Made by a program: the position numbers and the translations under genes. Below, one piece after another: positions 26,088 to 33,568 of a stretch of 48,563 bases of DNA. The notes beneath the pieces were generated by a model. It did no database searches, was not told the DNA's origin, and worked only from the letters and a program-made list of their open reading frames with translations. The stretch comes from DAOVGZ01 sp964477815. GTDB taxonomy: Bacteria; Babelota; Babeliae; Babelales; Vermiphilaceae. How positions within the stretch are numbered: position 1 is the stretch's first letter; every line of letters begins with the position of its first letter. Location of the stretch: assembly GCA_964477815.1 (NCBI GenBank), contig CAYZEO010000004.1:1-48563 (forward strand), read 5' to 3'.

Positions 26088-26459
26088 ATGAGGATGCAAA
26101 AACGACAGTTTCGTATTGGCGAACTTGCAAAAAGACTTGATGTAGAACGATTTGTCATAAGATTTTGGGAAAAAGAATTTAAAATAAGCCCACAACGCTC
26201 TCATGGCGGACAACGTTTTTATGATGAGAAGGATTTTGCCACCTTTTCAAAAATAAAAAAACTACTCTACCAAGAGGGATTCACCATTAATGGAGCACGT
26301 CAACAACTCAAACAAAACAAAGACACAGAAATTCTTGGATCACACAAAACAACTATTGAAAACCCTACAGAAATAGTGACAAAAAAACGGGACGAAGAAT
26401 TCATAAAACGCATTAAGCTTCTTAAAAAAAAGCTTCTGGATCTTTCTAAAAGCTTTTAA
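26088..26459 (+). CDS. MerR-family DNA-binding regulator
   Basis: A 123-aa protein with an N-terminal winged helix-turn-helix (about 7-75): FRIGELAKRLDVERFVIRFW, then the wing GGQRFYDEKDFATFSKIKKL. This is the MerR_1 fold with the usual ARRYY-like wing replaced by QRFYDEKD. The C-terminal 45 residues are Lys-rich and probably form a short dimerisation helix; there are no cysteines for metal sensing. Regulators of this short kind are common near housekeeping genes and their ligands are unknown. GGAG stands nine bases before the ATG. It lies alone between yidC (divergent) and murC. Confidence 0.85.
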   Translation: MRMQKRQFRIGELAKRLDVERFVIRFWEKEFKISPQRSHGGQRFYDEKDFATFSKIKKLLYQEGFTINGARQQLKQNKDTEILGSHKTTIENPTEIVTKKRDEEFIKRIKLLKKKLLDLSKSF

Positions 26460-26567
26460 ATGATGTTAAAAAACAATTCTCAACAACCTTGTATCTGTAA
26501 TCGTTTTTTACTATTTTAGGCTCTGTGGAAAAAACTTTAGAAACATCTTGGAATATAAAGGAGCACG

Positions 26568-27953
26568 GTGTACAAAAAGAAGGCACACATACATTTTGTT
26601 GGCATAGGCGGCATAGGTATGAGTGGCATCGCAAAAATATTGAAATTTCAGGGTTATGAGATTTCTGGTTGCGACCTAGACATAACACAAAAAAGTATTG
26701 CCGAACTTATTTCAATTGGATGCAAAATATACCAAGGCAACAATACAGATAAGTGTAAAAAAAGTCCTATCGATATCCTTGTTTATTCCTCTGCAATAAA
26801 AACAGACAACCCCGAGATTATAGCCGCTAGAAAACGCGGCATCCCAACAATTTCTCGAGCTCTTATGCTTGCAGAACTGATGCGAACAAAATATAGCGTT
26901 GCCATAGCAGGATCTCATGGTAAAACAACTACAACGTCTCTTATTTCGCACATTCTTATTGAAGCACAGATGGACCCAACCGTTATTATTGGAGGTCATT
27001 TGAAAAATATCTCAACTAATGCACGATTGGGAAAAGGAGATTTTCTTGTAGCAGAGGCCGATGAAAGCGATCGGTCTTTTTTACAACTACAATCAACACT
27101 GGCTGTTATAACAAATATTGATCTTGAACACCTGGAAACATACAAAAACCTCGAAGACGTAAAACAAACATTCAGACAGTTTTTGCGAAATTTGCCGTTT
27201 TATGGAAAGGCAATCATTTGCGCAGATGATGCAAACATACGCTCACTACTACCAATTCCCTACTTAAAACTCATAAAATATGGCATCGATAAAAAACTTG
27301 ATATTTGGGCGGACAATATCAAGCTCAAACGCGATCATTCAACGTTTGATCTCTTTACTAAAAAAAAGGGAAAACTGGGAAACATTTGCGTAAACATGCC
27401 CGGTAAGCACAACATTCTTAATAGCCTTGCTGCGATAGCCCTTTCACTAGACCTCAATATTAGTTTCAAAACTATCGCTCGGGCTTTAAGCTGCTTCCAG
27501 GGAATAGAACGCCGATTTTCTTACAACGGCACATTTTGTGGAGCAGAAATTTTCGATGATTATGGACATCATCCTCGTGAAATTATTAATACACTCGAAG
27601 TTGCAAAAAAAAGAGCTCAAAGAAAGCTGACTGTAATATTTCAACCACATCGCTACTCCCGAACACACAAACTATGGGATGACTTCGTTTATACATTTTC
27701 GCAAAGCGCTATCGATCACTTAATCATCACCGATATATATCCCGCAAGCGAACTCCCTATTCCCGGAATAACCGGAGAAAAACTAGCTCAAGCAATTAGA
27801 GAAACAAACCCCAAACTTAACGTCAGCTTTGTACCATTTGAAGATCAATTTGAAAGCATAACAAAACAACTTACATCTATTGCAAGACCACTAGACCTTA
27901 TTCTTCTTCTTGGTGCAGGAAAAATCAATCGACTGGCAAAATATATATCCTAA
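26568..27953 (+). CDS. murC: UDP-N-acetylmuramate--L-alanine ligase
   Basis: Adds L-Ala to UDP-MurNAc, the first amino-acid step of peptidoglycan synthesis in the cytoplasm. Motifs are HFVGIGGIGMSGIAKIL (UDP-binding, about 9-25), the ATP P-loop GSHGKTTTTS (about 113-122), AEADESDRSF, the NIDLEHLETY segment and the C-terminal DDYGHHPREI and QPHRYSRT. The 461-aa length is normal. The start is GTG at 26568, four bases after AAAGGAG. It stands outside any dcw cluster, and no other mur gene is seen in the window. Its presence suggests the organism makes at least peptidoglycan precursors. Confidence 0.96.
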   Translation: MYKKKAHIHFVGIGGIGMSGIAKILKFQGYEISGCDLDITQKSIAELISIGCKIYQGNNTDKCKKSPIDILVYSSAIKTDNPEIIAARKRGIPTISRALMLAELMRTKYSVAIAGSHGKTTTTSLISHILIEAQMDPTVIIGGHLKNISTNARLGKGDFLVAEADESDRSFLQLQSTLAVITNIDLEHLETYKNLEDVKQTFRQFLRNLPFYGKAIICADDANIRSLLPIPYLKLIKYGIDKKLDIWADNIKLKRDHSTFDLFTKKKGKLGNICVNMPGKHNILNSLAAIALSLDLNISFKTIARALSCFQGIERRFSYNGTFCGAEIFDDYGHHPREIINTLEVAKKRAQRKLTVIFQPHRYSRTHKLWDDFVYTFSQSAIDHLIITDIYPASELPIPGITGEKLAQAIRETNPKLNVSFVPFEDQFESITKQLTSIARPLDLILLLGAGKINRLAKYIS

Positions 27954-28009
27954 ATCTCCCCACTCTTTACTTGACTCACACCCTTCAAACAGAAACAAAA
28001 AGCAAATTG

Positions 28010-28037
28010 TTGAAAACGCATGCTTTCTAGCTGTAAA
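28010..28037 (+). promoter_or_regulatory. Possible promoter of the Gly-rich coiled-coil gene
   Basis: TTGAAA (28010-28015) and TGTAAA (28032-28037) are 16 bases apart and about 65 bases before the start codon. The -35 is good, the -10 mediocre. Confidence 0.3.
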
Positions 28038-28101
28038 ATTAAAGAAAAGGGGAATTGCATTGTTTTGCAATAAAAAAACTTAACCAGTAAAGGAAAGAAT
28101 T

Positions 28102-28644
28102 ATGGAACTAAAAAAAATATCGGGATTAATCACAGTCATTTGCTTATTGGCAGGTATTTCAATGCAGACATTCGCTGGCGGAAGAGGTCGACGTGCAGCA
28201 AAAGGTGCACTGATAGGAGGATTAACGGGCGGCCTGGTGGGTGGCGCGGCTGCTTCTGGTGGAAGTAGAGGATTTGGAGGTGGATTTGGGATTGGACTTG
28301 GTGTTGGAGCTGCAACTGGTGCAATTGTTGGAGCTGCAACGTATGATCCTGAAGATGAACGATATGACATTCAAAAAGATCGTGAAAAAGTTGAAAATAA
28401 AATCGAAAATATTGAAGAAGAGCTTGAACATAGAGACCGTGAAATAGAAGATCTTAAAAGAAAAATTCAAGTAAAAAAGCAAGAAATGGATCAAACAGAC
28501 GATGCCAAACAGCAACGCGAACTTAGAAAGCTAGAAAGAAGACTCGATAAACTTGAAAATAAGCAAAGAAGACTTGAAAAAAAACAAACAAAGCTTGAAA
28601 GAAAATCAAGAAGACTTGAAAGCAGACTTCGAGCTCTTTCATAA
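28102..28644 (+). CDS. Exported glycine-zipper and coiled-coil protein, unknown function
   Basis: A 180-aa protein in three parts. A signal peptide (about 1-26) ends SMQTFA before GGRGRR. A glycine-zipper region (about 33-85: GALIGGLTGGLVGGAA, GFGIGLGVGAATGAIVGAAT) resembles the membrane-inserting Gly-zipper of outer-membrane proteins. A long, highly charged helix (about 90-178) has repeated R-R-L-E/D-K-L-E units and must be a coiled coil. I cannot name a family. The layout suggests a membrane-anchored stalk or envelope spacer. An AAAGGAA sits about seven bases before the ATG. The small exported gene at 28674 follows after 29 bases. Confidence 0.75.
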   Translation: MELKKISGLITVICLLAGISMQTFAGGRGRRAAKGALIGGLTGGLVGGAAASGGSRGFGGGFGIGLGVGAATGAIVGAATYDPEDERYDIQKDREKVENKIENIEEELEHRDREIEDLKRKIQVKKQEMDQTDDAKQQRELRKLERRLDKLENKQRRLEKKQTKLERKSRRLESRLRALS

Positions 28645-28673
28645 CATTCCTTCAATAAAAGTAGGGGGAAACA

Positions 28674-28973
28674 ATGAAAAGAAACCTCATCGTAATAATT
28701 ATCGCCAGTGCTTTGTACGCTTTTGCCATGAATACACGGGTAAAAGGCGTTTCATCCAGCGCACTTGAGCGTGGCTTTACACGTAGGTTTGGGGCGCACA
28801 GTTATCTGCTCCAAGAACCTGAATATTTTCGCCAATATGGTTATAATAAAAATCTATGCTGCAAAAATAGACAAGAAAAATGCAGAAAAAAAAGATGTGT
28901 AAAACAAATAAAAAAACAACACAAAAAGAAAACTAAAAAAGAAGGACAACGACGTTTTTGTGAATGGAGCTAA
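28674..28973 (+). CDS. Small basic exported protein, unknown function
   Basis: A 99-aa protein with a signal peptide (MKRNLIVIIIASALYAFA). The mature part is about 80 residues and very basic. It contains cysteines (CC near residue 62, then two spaced C residues in QEKCRKKRCVKQ, and one at the end), so disulfides are possible outside the cytoplasm. Lys/Arg clusters (KQIKKQHKKKTKK) dominate the C-terminal half. AGGGGG stands about five bases before the ATG. It probably shares a transcript with the coiled-coil gene upstream. Similar Lys-rich exported proteins occur at 34692, 40038 and 45189. Function unknown. Confidence 0.65.
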   Translation: MKRNLIVIIIASALYAFAMNTRVKGVSSSALERGFTRRFGAHSYLLQEPEYFRQYGYNKNLCCKNRQEKCRKKRCVKQIKKQHKKKTKKEGQRRFCEWS

Positions 28974-28993
28974 CAAAAAAATAATTATAGGCT

Positions 28994-29635
28994 CTAGATA
29001 TTAGTTTGTGCTGAACCAGTAGAGATAATAACGGTTGCACCTTCCGTTTTGCATCGACAGTACATACTTTCATGAGGCCTAATTGATATGGCGCAAACCC
29101 TTCCGGGTTTTACAAAAATTTGAGAAATCTCGTTCCCCTGAAAAAAAGAAAGAGTTCGCCAACCGTTGCGCTCCATTTCCTGTTGATAAAAACTCACCAC
29201 TTCACTCGGCAATAAGTTTGTCTTGTATCCAAGCTGCAATCCTCCTGAATCATCAAAAAAATCTTGACTAAAAAAATCATAAATAGGTTTAGAACTCAGC
29301 AAAACAGGAATATCTATAAGCCTCGCTTCCTTCCTACGAGCATTTTCCTGCGCAATGGCTGCTCTTTTTTTTCTAGGAATCTTTTTAGACTTTTTACTTG
29401 TTTTTCCGAACGTAGACTCAATAGACGAATTCTCAACTTTTTTCCCTTCCAGAAAAACATGATGCTCTCTGACATCATCACGAATCGCCCGCTCAGAAGT
29501 AGATGAAAAAAAAGGATCGCTACCGCTTTGGTAACGATCCTTTTGTGTCTTTTTTTCAGGTTGTTTTGGCGAACAGGCCGGCAACAGAAAAATAAAGAGG
29601 AAACTAAATGCTCCGATTTTTTTCAACCCAGCCAC
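28994..29635 (-). CDS. Lipoprotein, unknown function
   Basis: A 213-aa protein whose first 22 residues are a lipoprotein signal peptide with lipobox LPAC (FIFLLPACSPKQPEKK), so it should be lipid-anchored. The middle is Ser/Lys-rich and poorly conserved (about 30-110). The last 100 residues look folded: LGYKTNLLPSEVVSFYQQEM followed by ERNGWRTLSFF. This resembles the small domain in which a peptide is compared after Y-x-x-EME-x-x-GW, as in some DUF4124- or ricin-like bacterial lipoproteins, but I cannot name it. The start is GTG at 29635, five bases after AGGAGG. It follows rplS by 20 bases. An intrinsic-terminator-like hairpin lies inside the gene at 29506-29540. Confidence 0.8.
   Translation of the reverse strand: MAGLKKIGAFSFLFIFLLPACSPKQPEKKTQKDRYQSGSDPFFSSTSERAIRDDVREHHVFLEGKKVENSSIESTFGKTSKKSKKIPRKKRAAIAQENARRKEARLIDIPVLLSSKPIYDFFSQDFFDDSGGLQLGYKTNLLPSEVVSFYQQEMERNGWRTLSFFQGNEISQIFVKPGRVCAISIRPHESMYCRCKTEGATVIISTGSAQTNI
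29506..29540 (-). terminator. Intrinsic-terminator-like hairpin inside the lipoprotein gene
   Basis: On the minus strand GGATCGTTACC, loop AAAGC, GGTAGCGATCC forms an 11-bp stem in which the only non-Watson-Crick pair is U-G, followed at once by eight T residues. It is in the sense direction of the lipoprotein gene, about 95 bases after its start codon, encoding DRYQSGSDPFF. The same sequence on the plus strand would have a C-A mismatch, so the fold fits minus-strand RNA better. It could limit readthrough from rplS into the rest of the lipoprotein gene. Confidence 0.6.
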
Positions 29636-29655
29636 AACACCCTCCTGAAACTTTT

Positions 29656-30069
29656 TTATTGTTCAGAATTCGCTCGTCGTTGACGCAAGCGGTCTTTTTG
29701 TTCCCTTGTTAGAACTTTCTCTTGAACACGAGCCGCCTTACCCTTTCTGTCCCTCATGTAGTACAACTTCGCTCTGCGAACCTTACCCCGACGAACAAAC
29801 TTCACAGAATGAATATTTGGAGAATAGTACGGAAATACTCGCTCAACTGAAATCGCATTCGCGGCGATCTTACGAACAGTAAAAGTGGAAGAAGCTCCAT
29901 TGTTATGTTTGGCAATCACATCGCCTTCGAAAACCTGCAATCTCTCCTTGCCACCCTCACGAATGCGAAGAGAAACTGCTATGGCATCACCAATTGCAAA
30001 CTCGGGAAACTTCCGTTCTGTAATCCCAATTTCGTTGATTGTTTCTCTGGAATATTGTTTGGATTTCAT
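29656..30069 (-). CDS. rplS: 50S ribosomal protein L19
   Basis: L19 forms intersubunit contacts with 16S rRNA. Motifs are FAIGDAIAVSLRIREGGKER, VFEGDVIAKHNNGASSTFTV, GVERVFPYYSPNIHSVKFVR in near-identical form, and RRGKVRRAKLYYMRDRKGKA. The length of 137 aa includes a Gln/Arg-rich C-terminal tail. Its own promoter (30128-30156) lies between it and trmD. The lipoprotein gene follows in the same direction. Confidence 0.97.
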   Translation of the reverse strand: MKSKQYSRETINEIGITERKFPEFAIGDAIAVSLRIREGGKERLQVFEGDVIAKHNNGASSTFTVRKIAANAISVERVFPYYSPNIHSVKFVRRGKVRRAKLYYMRDRKGKAARVQEKVLTREQKDRLRQRRANSEQ

Positions 30070-30127
30070 TTTTTTCCTTTAAAACAAGCTTTGATCTCGT
30101 TTTTATAAAAATGGTAAATATTCATTT

Positions 30128-30156
30128 ACTATACGGGAAAATCACCCTTCTGCCAA
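30128..30156 (-). promoter_or_regulatory. Sigma70-type promoter of rplS
   Basis: On the minus strand TTGGCA (30156-30151) and TATAGT (30133-30128) are separated by exactly 17 bases; each differs from consensus at one position. The -10 lies 58 bases before the rplS start and the -35 just downstream of the trmD stop. This gives rplS and the lipoprotein gene a promoter independent of the ffh-trmD transcript. Confidence 0.7.
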
Positions 30157-30159
30157 TTG

Positions 30160-31464
30160 CTAATCACGCTTTTTTATATTTATTCCCAACCATCGATCCA
30201 TTATCGTCGCTACAGCAGACCTTACAGAGAGATGATTAAAATCTGAAAAACCAGCGACTGGCATCAACACAAAATCCGACCTTCTCATTATCTGATCGGA
30301 CAATCCTCTTCCCGTGCCAAAAACAAAAAGAACTGGACGGCCCTCCCGCCAGACAACCGATTGATCATGAAACGATATAGTCTTACACGGCCACATACGC
30401 GCTGAGGTTGTCACAATAATCGGCCTCACACCCTCTCTTTCCTCGATTTTATGAAGAACATCATTCAACGAGGAAACAAGGCGCACATGCTTGAGAGCCT
30501 CATGTCGCTCAGGATTATATTCTATCCCCACTCCTTCTTGCCAAAAAGAAAGCAACTTTTTTACTACTTTTTGTTGATCCTTCAAGGGCGTTACAATAAA
30601 AAATTGATCAAAACCAAAAGTTCGTGCCGAACGAGCAATGTCATGAATATCCAAAGAAGTTACTGAAGTTGTACCTTCTTGGCAATCTTGCCCAACCATC
30701 ACCTGATCATGCATCAAGACTATGTAGTGTGATGGGATAGTTTTTTTTGCAACTTTTTTTTGCTCATCGGTCATATCGCTCGAACGTAACCAATCGAAAT
30801 GATGTAAAACCGTACGTTGAGCGGCCTGTTCCATGCGCCATTTTTGCATTGCACCATGATTACCCGAGCGAACAACAGGCGGAACTTCTTGCCTTTTCCA
30901 CTCAACAGGCTCTGTATACTCTGGATAATCGACAAAAGCATCCATGAACGAATCTCGTTCAACCGATTCTGATTTTCCAACAACACCTGGAATAAAGCGC
31001 AAAACACCTTCCAAAAGCATCATTGCAGGAATATCCCCACCCATTAAAACAAAATCGCCGACGGAAACAATCTCGTCAGCATATTCTTGCTCAACCCGTG
31101 CATCCATTCCTTCATAACGAGCAGGAAGCAACATAAGGTGCCCCACCCGGATCGCATCCTGATAGATCTTTTTTAGCAAGGACTGATTAAGTTTTTTGCC
31201 ATGCGGCGAGAAAAAAATTTTAAAAGCCTTACCAAACTTTTTCTCTTTGGCCTCCACACCCTTTTGAATAACTAATGGTTTTATAAGCATTCCGGCACCA
31301 TGGCCAAAAGTTGGAGCATCAATGCGAGTTCCTGGCGATAAAAACGAAGAGTAAGAATCAACGTCGTAAGAAACTATCCCAGCCTCACAAGCCCGTCGCA
31401 CCAAACTTGTCTGCAAAAAACAACTATAAAGGTCGGGAAAAACCGACAGAATTGAAATGTTCAT
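30160..31464 (-). CDS. trmD: tRNA (guanine-37-N1) methyltransferase fused to a second SPOUT-type methyltransferase domain
   Basis: A 434-aa protein, against about 240-250 aa for ordinary TrmD. The N-terminal part (1 to about 240) is TrmD, which makes m1G37 in tRNA. It has GHGAGMLIKP, ARYEGMDARVEQ, the knot region SVGDFVLMGGDIPAMMLLEG, FVDYPEYTEP (with the catalytic Asp) and SGNHGAMQKWR. The C-terminal part (about 248-434: HYIVLMHDQVMVG, TSVTSLDIHDIARSARTFG, VLFVFGTGRGLSDQIMRRSD, FNHLSVRSAVATIMDRWLG) looks like the COG4752/TM1570-type SAM-dependent RNA methyltransferase, which in Thermotoga is encoded next to trmD. The start directly follows the khpA stop (TAA then ATG). rimM, normally just upstream, is missing. 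Confidence 0.92.
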   Translation of the reverse strand: MNISILSVFPDLYSCFLQTSLVRRACEAGIVSYDVDSYSSFLSPGTRIDAPTFGHGAGMLIKPLVIQKGVEAKEKKFGKAFKIFFSPHGKKLNQSLLKKIYQDAIRVGHLMLLPARYEGMDARVEQEYADEIVSVGDFVLMGGDIPAMMLLEGVLRFIPGVVGKSESVERDSFMDAFVDYPEYTEPVEWKRQEVPPVVRSGNHGAMQKWRMEQAAQRTVLHHFDWLRSSDMTDEQKKVAKKTIPSHYIVLMHDQVMVGQDCQEGTTSVTSLDIHDIARSARTFGFDQFFIVTPLKDQQKVVKKLLSFWQEGVGIEYNPERHEALKHVRLVSSLNDVLHKIEEREGVRPIIVTTSARMWPCKTISFHDQSVVWREGRPVLFVFGTGRGLSDQIMRRSDFVLMPVAGFSDFNHLSVRSAVATIMDRWLGINIKKRD

Positions 31465-31698
31465 TTATTTAACAATATCAACAAAAACCTGGGTGCCTTC
31501 TCTCTGATTTAGCGCTGTTATCAGCGAACGGATAGAGCGAATTGTCTGCCCCCCCTTACCAATAATCTTACCGAAATCCTGCTCACAAACGTGAACCGAC
31601 AGCATAATCTTATTTTCTTCTTCTTTTCTCACAACACGAACGAGTGACCGATCTTCAACTAGCTCCATCACCACAAATTCGAGAATATTTTTTAGCAT
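31465..31698 (-). CDS. khpA: KH-domain RNA-binding protein KhpA
   Basis: A 77-aa single KH-domain protein with the RNA-binding GxxG loop in FGKIIGKGGQTIRSIRSLI (about residues 41-59). KhpA works with KhpB in Gram-positives and is linked to cell-size control and RNA binding. The rpsP-khpA-rimM-trmD neighbourhood is conserved in many phyla. The stop codon abuts the trmD start, so the two genes are likely translated together. Confidence 0.92.
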   Translation of the reverse strand: MLKNILEFVVMELVEDRSLVRVVRKEEENKIMLSVHVCEQDFGKIIGKGGQTIRSIRSLITALNQREGTQVFVDIVK

Positions 31699-31755
31699 GT
31701 TCTACAAACCTCCGCTCTTGGCCCTAAAAACCAATGAGCTTATGTCCCTTTGGTC

Positions 31756-32013
31756 CTACGCGCCGCCCTGTTCCCCAGTCTTTTTGTACAATTTTTGCAA
31801 TCTCTTCACAGCATCAGATGGAATTGCTCCCAACCCAATCCAATGATTTATTCTTTCTTGATTAAATTGCACAAGTTTGCCGCTTAACCCGTCATATGAG
31901 CCAAGATTCTCCAAAAACGCACCGTCTCTCTTCTTGCGTCCATCAACAGCAACTATTCGATAAAATGGGACTTTCTTTTTCCCCACGCGAGACAAGCGTA
32001 TTCTAACTGCCAT
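31756..32013 (-). CDS. rpsP: 30S ribosomal protein S16
   Basis: S16 is a 5'-domain 30S assembly protein. The sequence MAVRIRLSRVGKKKVPFYRI, DGRKKRDGAFLENLGSYD and NQERINHWIGLGAIPSDAVK is typical. I chose the ATG at 32013 (85 aa), which has GGAAGGA five bases upstream. The frame runs 14 codons further upstream, but without similarity to S16. It lies between ffh and khpA. Confidence 0.96.
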   Translation of the reverse strand: MAVRIRLSRVGKKKVPFYRIVAVDGRKKRDGAFLENLGSYDGLSGKLVQFNQERINHWIGLGAIPSDAVKRLQKLYKKTGEQGGA

Positions 32014-32085
32014 GTAAATCCTTCCAAATGCATATAAACAAAATTGTAATACCAAATATATAGCGACCGATACAAGAATAAGGCT

Positions 32086-33402
32086 CTAAAAACGCCCAAA
32101 CCTCTTAAACAGTTTAGCAAATTGCTGGCTTTGTTCAAATCGAAGCAATAATACGTTGACATCGGCCACCCGAACACCTGACCCTTTAGCAATCCTACTT
32201 TTACGCGACCCATTCAGAATACGTGGATTTAGACGCTCTTTTGGAGTCATTGAGCTGATAATCGCCTTGAAGCGCTTCATATCCTGCTCTCCCTTTTGCA
32301 GCATATCTGGCGAAACATTTCCCATACCAGGAATAAATTTCACAAGCTTCGAAAATGATCCCAACCTTCCAACCATGCCCATCTGATCAGCAAAATCTTG
32401 CAGTGTAAACTTTCCCTTGCGGAATGAACGCATAACAGATTCATGCTCTTCTTGCTTGATTTTTTCTTCAGCCTTCTCAATTAGGCTTAGCACATCACCC
32501 ATCCCGAGTATACGATCGGCCATACGTTCGGGACGAAAACGCTCTATCTCATCAACCTTTTCTCCTGTTCCGACAAATAAAATAGGTTTTTTTAGAGCAT
32601 ATCGAAACGCAAAAGCTGCACCACCCCGAGAATCACTGTCCATCTTAGTCAAAATCACTGAATGAAAATTCACTGTCTGAGCAAATGCCTCAGCAACATT
32701 AAGCGACTCCTGCCCTGTCATAGCATCTAAAACAAGCAACTTATATTTTGGTCTAAATACTGAATCAACCTCCTGAAGCTCTTTAAGCATCTGGTTATCT
32801 ACATGCAAGCGACCCGCAGTATCCAGAAAAACAATCTCATATCGTCCTTCACATGCATGTGCAGAAATTTCCTGGGCAGCAGCAACCGGGTCCGTACTAG
32901 AGGATCTATAAAAGTCTACGCCAACCTGTTTTGCCAATAATTCAAGCTGGTCAATGGCTGCAGGTCGATAAAAGTCGACCGATCCGAACAAAATTTTTCG
33001 ATCTTTTGAACGATTCTTCGCTTCTTTTTTTATGAAATGTGCTAATTTTGCCAATGTGGTGGTCTTTCCAGAACCCTGCAATCCCATAACCATAACCGTT
33101 GATGGAATTTGAAACGAAAAGTTTATACCACTCTGATCACCACCTAAAAAGTGCAAAAGCCTCTCGTGGACGACTTTTATAAACTGTTCACCCGGCTTAA
33201 GAGAAGCGGTTACCTTTTGGCCAACCACCTCCTTCTGAATGCTTTGTATAAACTCTTGAACCAATTTTTGCGGAACATCCGCTTCCAAAAGTGCATCTCT
33301 GACCTTTTCAAGGGCTTCTTGAATATTTTTTTCAGTCAAGGCGCCTTTGCCTGTAAGGCGAGAAAAAACAGATGAAAATTTTTTGGATAAAAAATCAAAC
33401 AT
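32086..33402 (-). CDS. ffh: Signal recognition particle protein Ffh
   Basis: GTPase that recognises signal peptides and membrane segments as they leave the ribosome and targets them to SecYEG through FtsY. N domain: ALEKVRDALLEADVP. G domain: GLQGSGKTTTLAKLA (about 106-120), DTAGRLHVDNQML and TKMDSDSRGGAAFAF. M domain: MADRILGMGDVLSLIEKAEE, then the Met-rich groove and SRKSRIAKGSG, which binds 4.5S RNA. The length of 438 aa is normal. An extended -10 (TGATATTAT) lies 51 bases upstream. It heads the ffh-rpsP-khpA-trmD block. Confidence 0.97.
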   Translation of the reverse strand: MFDFLSKKFSSVFSRLTGKGALTEKNIQEALEKVRDALLEADVPQKLVQEFIQSIQKEVVGQKVTASLKPGEQFIKVVHERLLHFLGGDQSGINFSFQIPSTVMVMGLQGSGKTTTLAKLAHFIKKEAKNRSKDRKILFGSVDFYRPAAIDQLELLAKQVGVDFYRSSSTDPVAAAQEISAHACEGRYEIVFLDTAGRLHVDNQMLKELQEVDSVFRPKYKLLVLDAMTGQESLNVAEAFAQTVNFHSVILTKMDSDSRGGAAFAFRYALKKPILFVGTGEKVDEIERFRPERMADRILGMGDVLSLIEKAEEKIKQEEHESVMRSFRKGKFTLQDFADQMGMVGRLGSFSKLVKFIPGMGNVSPDMLQKGEQDMKRFKAIISSMTPKERLNPRILNGSRKSRIAKGSGVRVADVNVLLLRFEQSQQFAKLFKRFGRF

Positions 33403-33452
33403 ATAAGCACCTCAATATGTAACGAGATATTTTGTCTGTGCAGCCTTTCAGC

Positions 33453-33461
33453 ATAATATCA
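33453..33461 (-). promoter_or_regulatory. Probable extended -10 promoter of ffh
   Basis: On the minus strand this is TGATATTAT, an extended -10 (TGn followed by TATTAT), 51 bases before the start codon. No recognisable -35 at 16-18 bases. The same TGnTAT(C/T)AT form precedes yidC and the ankyrin gene. Confidence 0.5.
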
Positions 33462-33486
33462 GAAAAAAACTCAGTTCGACAGGCCC

Positions 33487-33515
33487 TTGACCATAAAAGG
33501 CCTTTCTATTAGCAT
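33487..33515 (+). promoter_or_regulatory. Possible promoter of hflX
   Basis: TTGACC (33487-33492) and TAGCAT (33510-33515) are separated by 17 bases, 54 bases before the hflX start. The -35 is good; the -10 matches four of six positions. Confidence 0.4.
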
Positions 33516-33568
33516 TATTAAAATGAGAATTTTGTAGCAATCACCTTCAAAAGCGGGTATAAATTCGT

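Noticed and set aside
26496..26530. TTGTAT-17-TATTTT as a murC promoter
   Set aside because: The -35 matches only three positions and the -10 only four, too weak to call in AT-rich sequence.
28056..28080. Small hairpin ATTGCA...TGCAAT before the Gly-zipper gene as a terminator
   Set aside because: The stem is only six base pairs and is followed by A residues, not T residues, on the plus strand.
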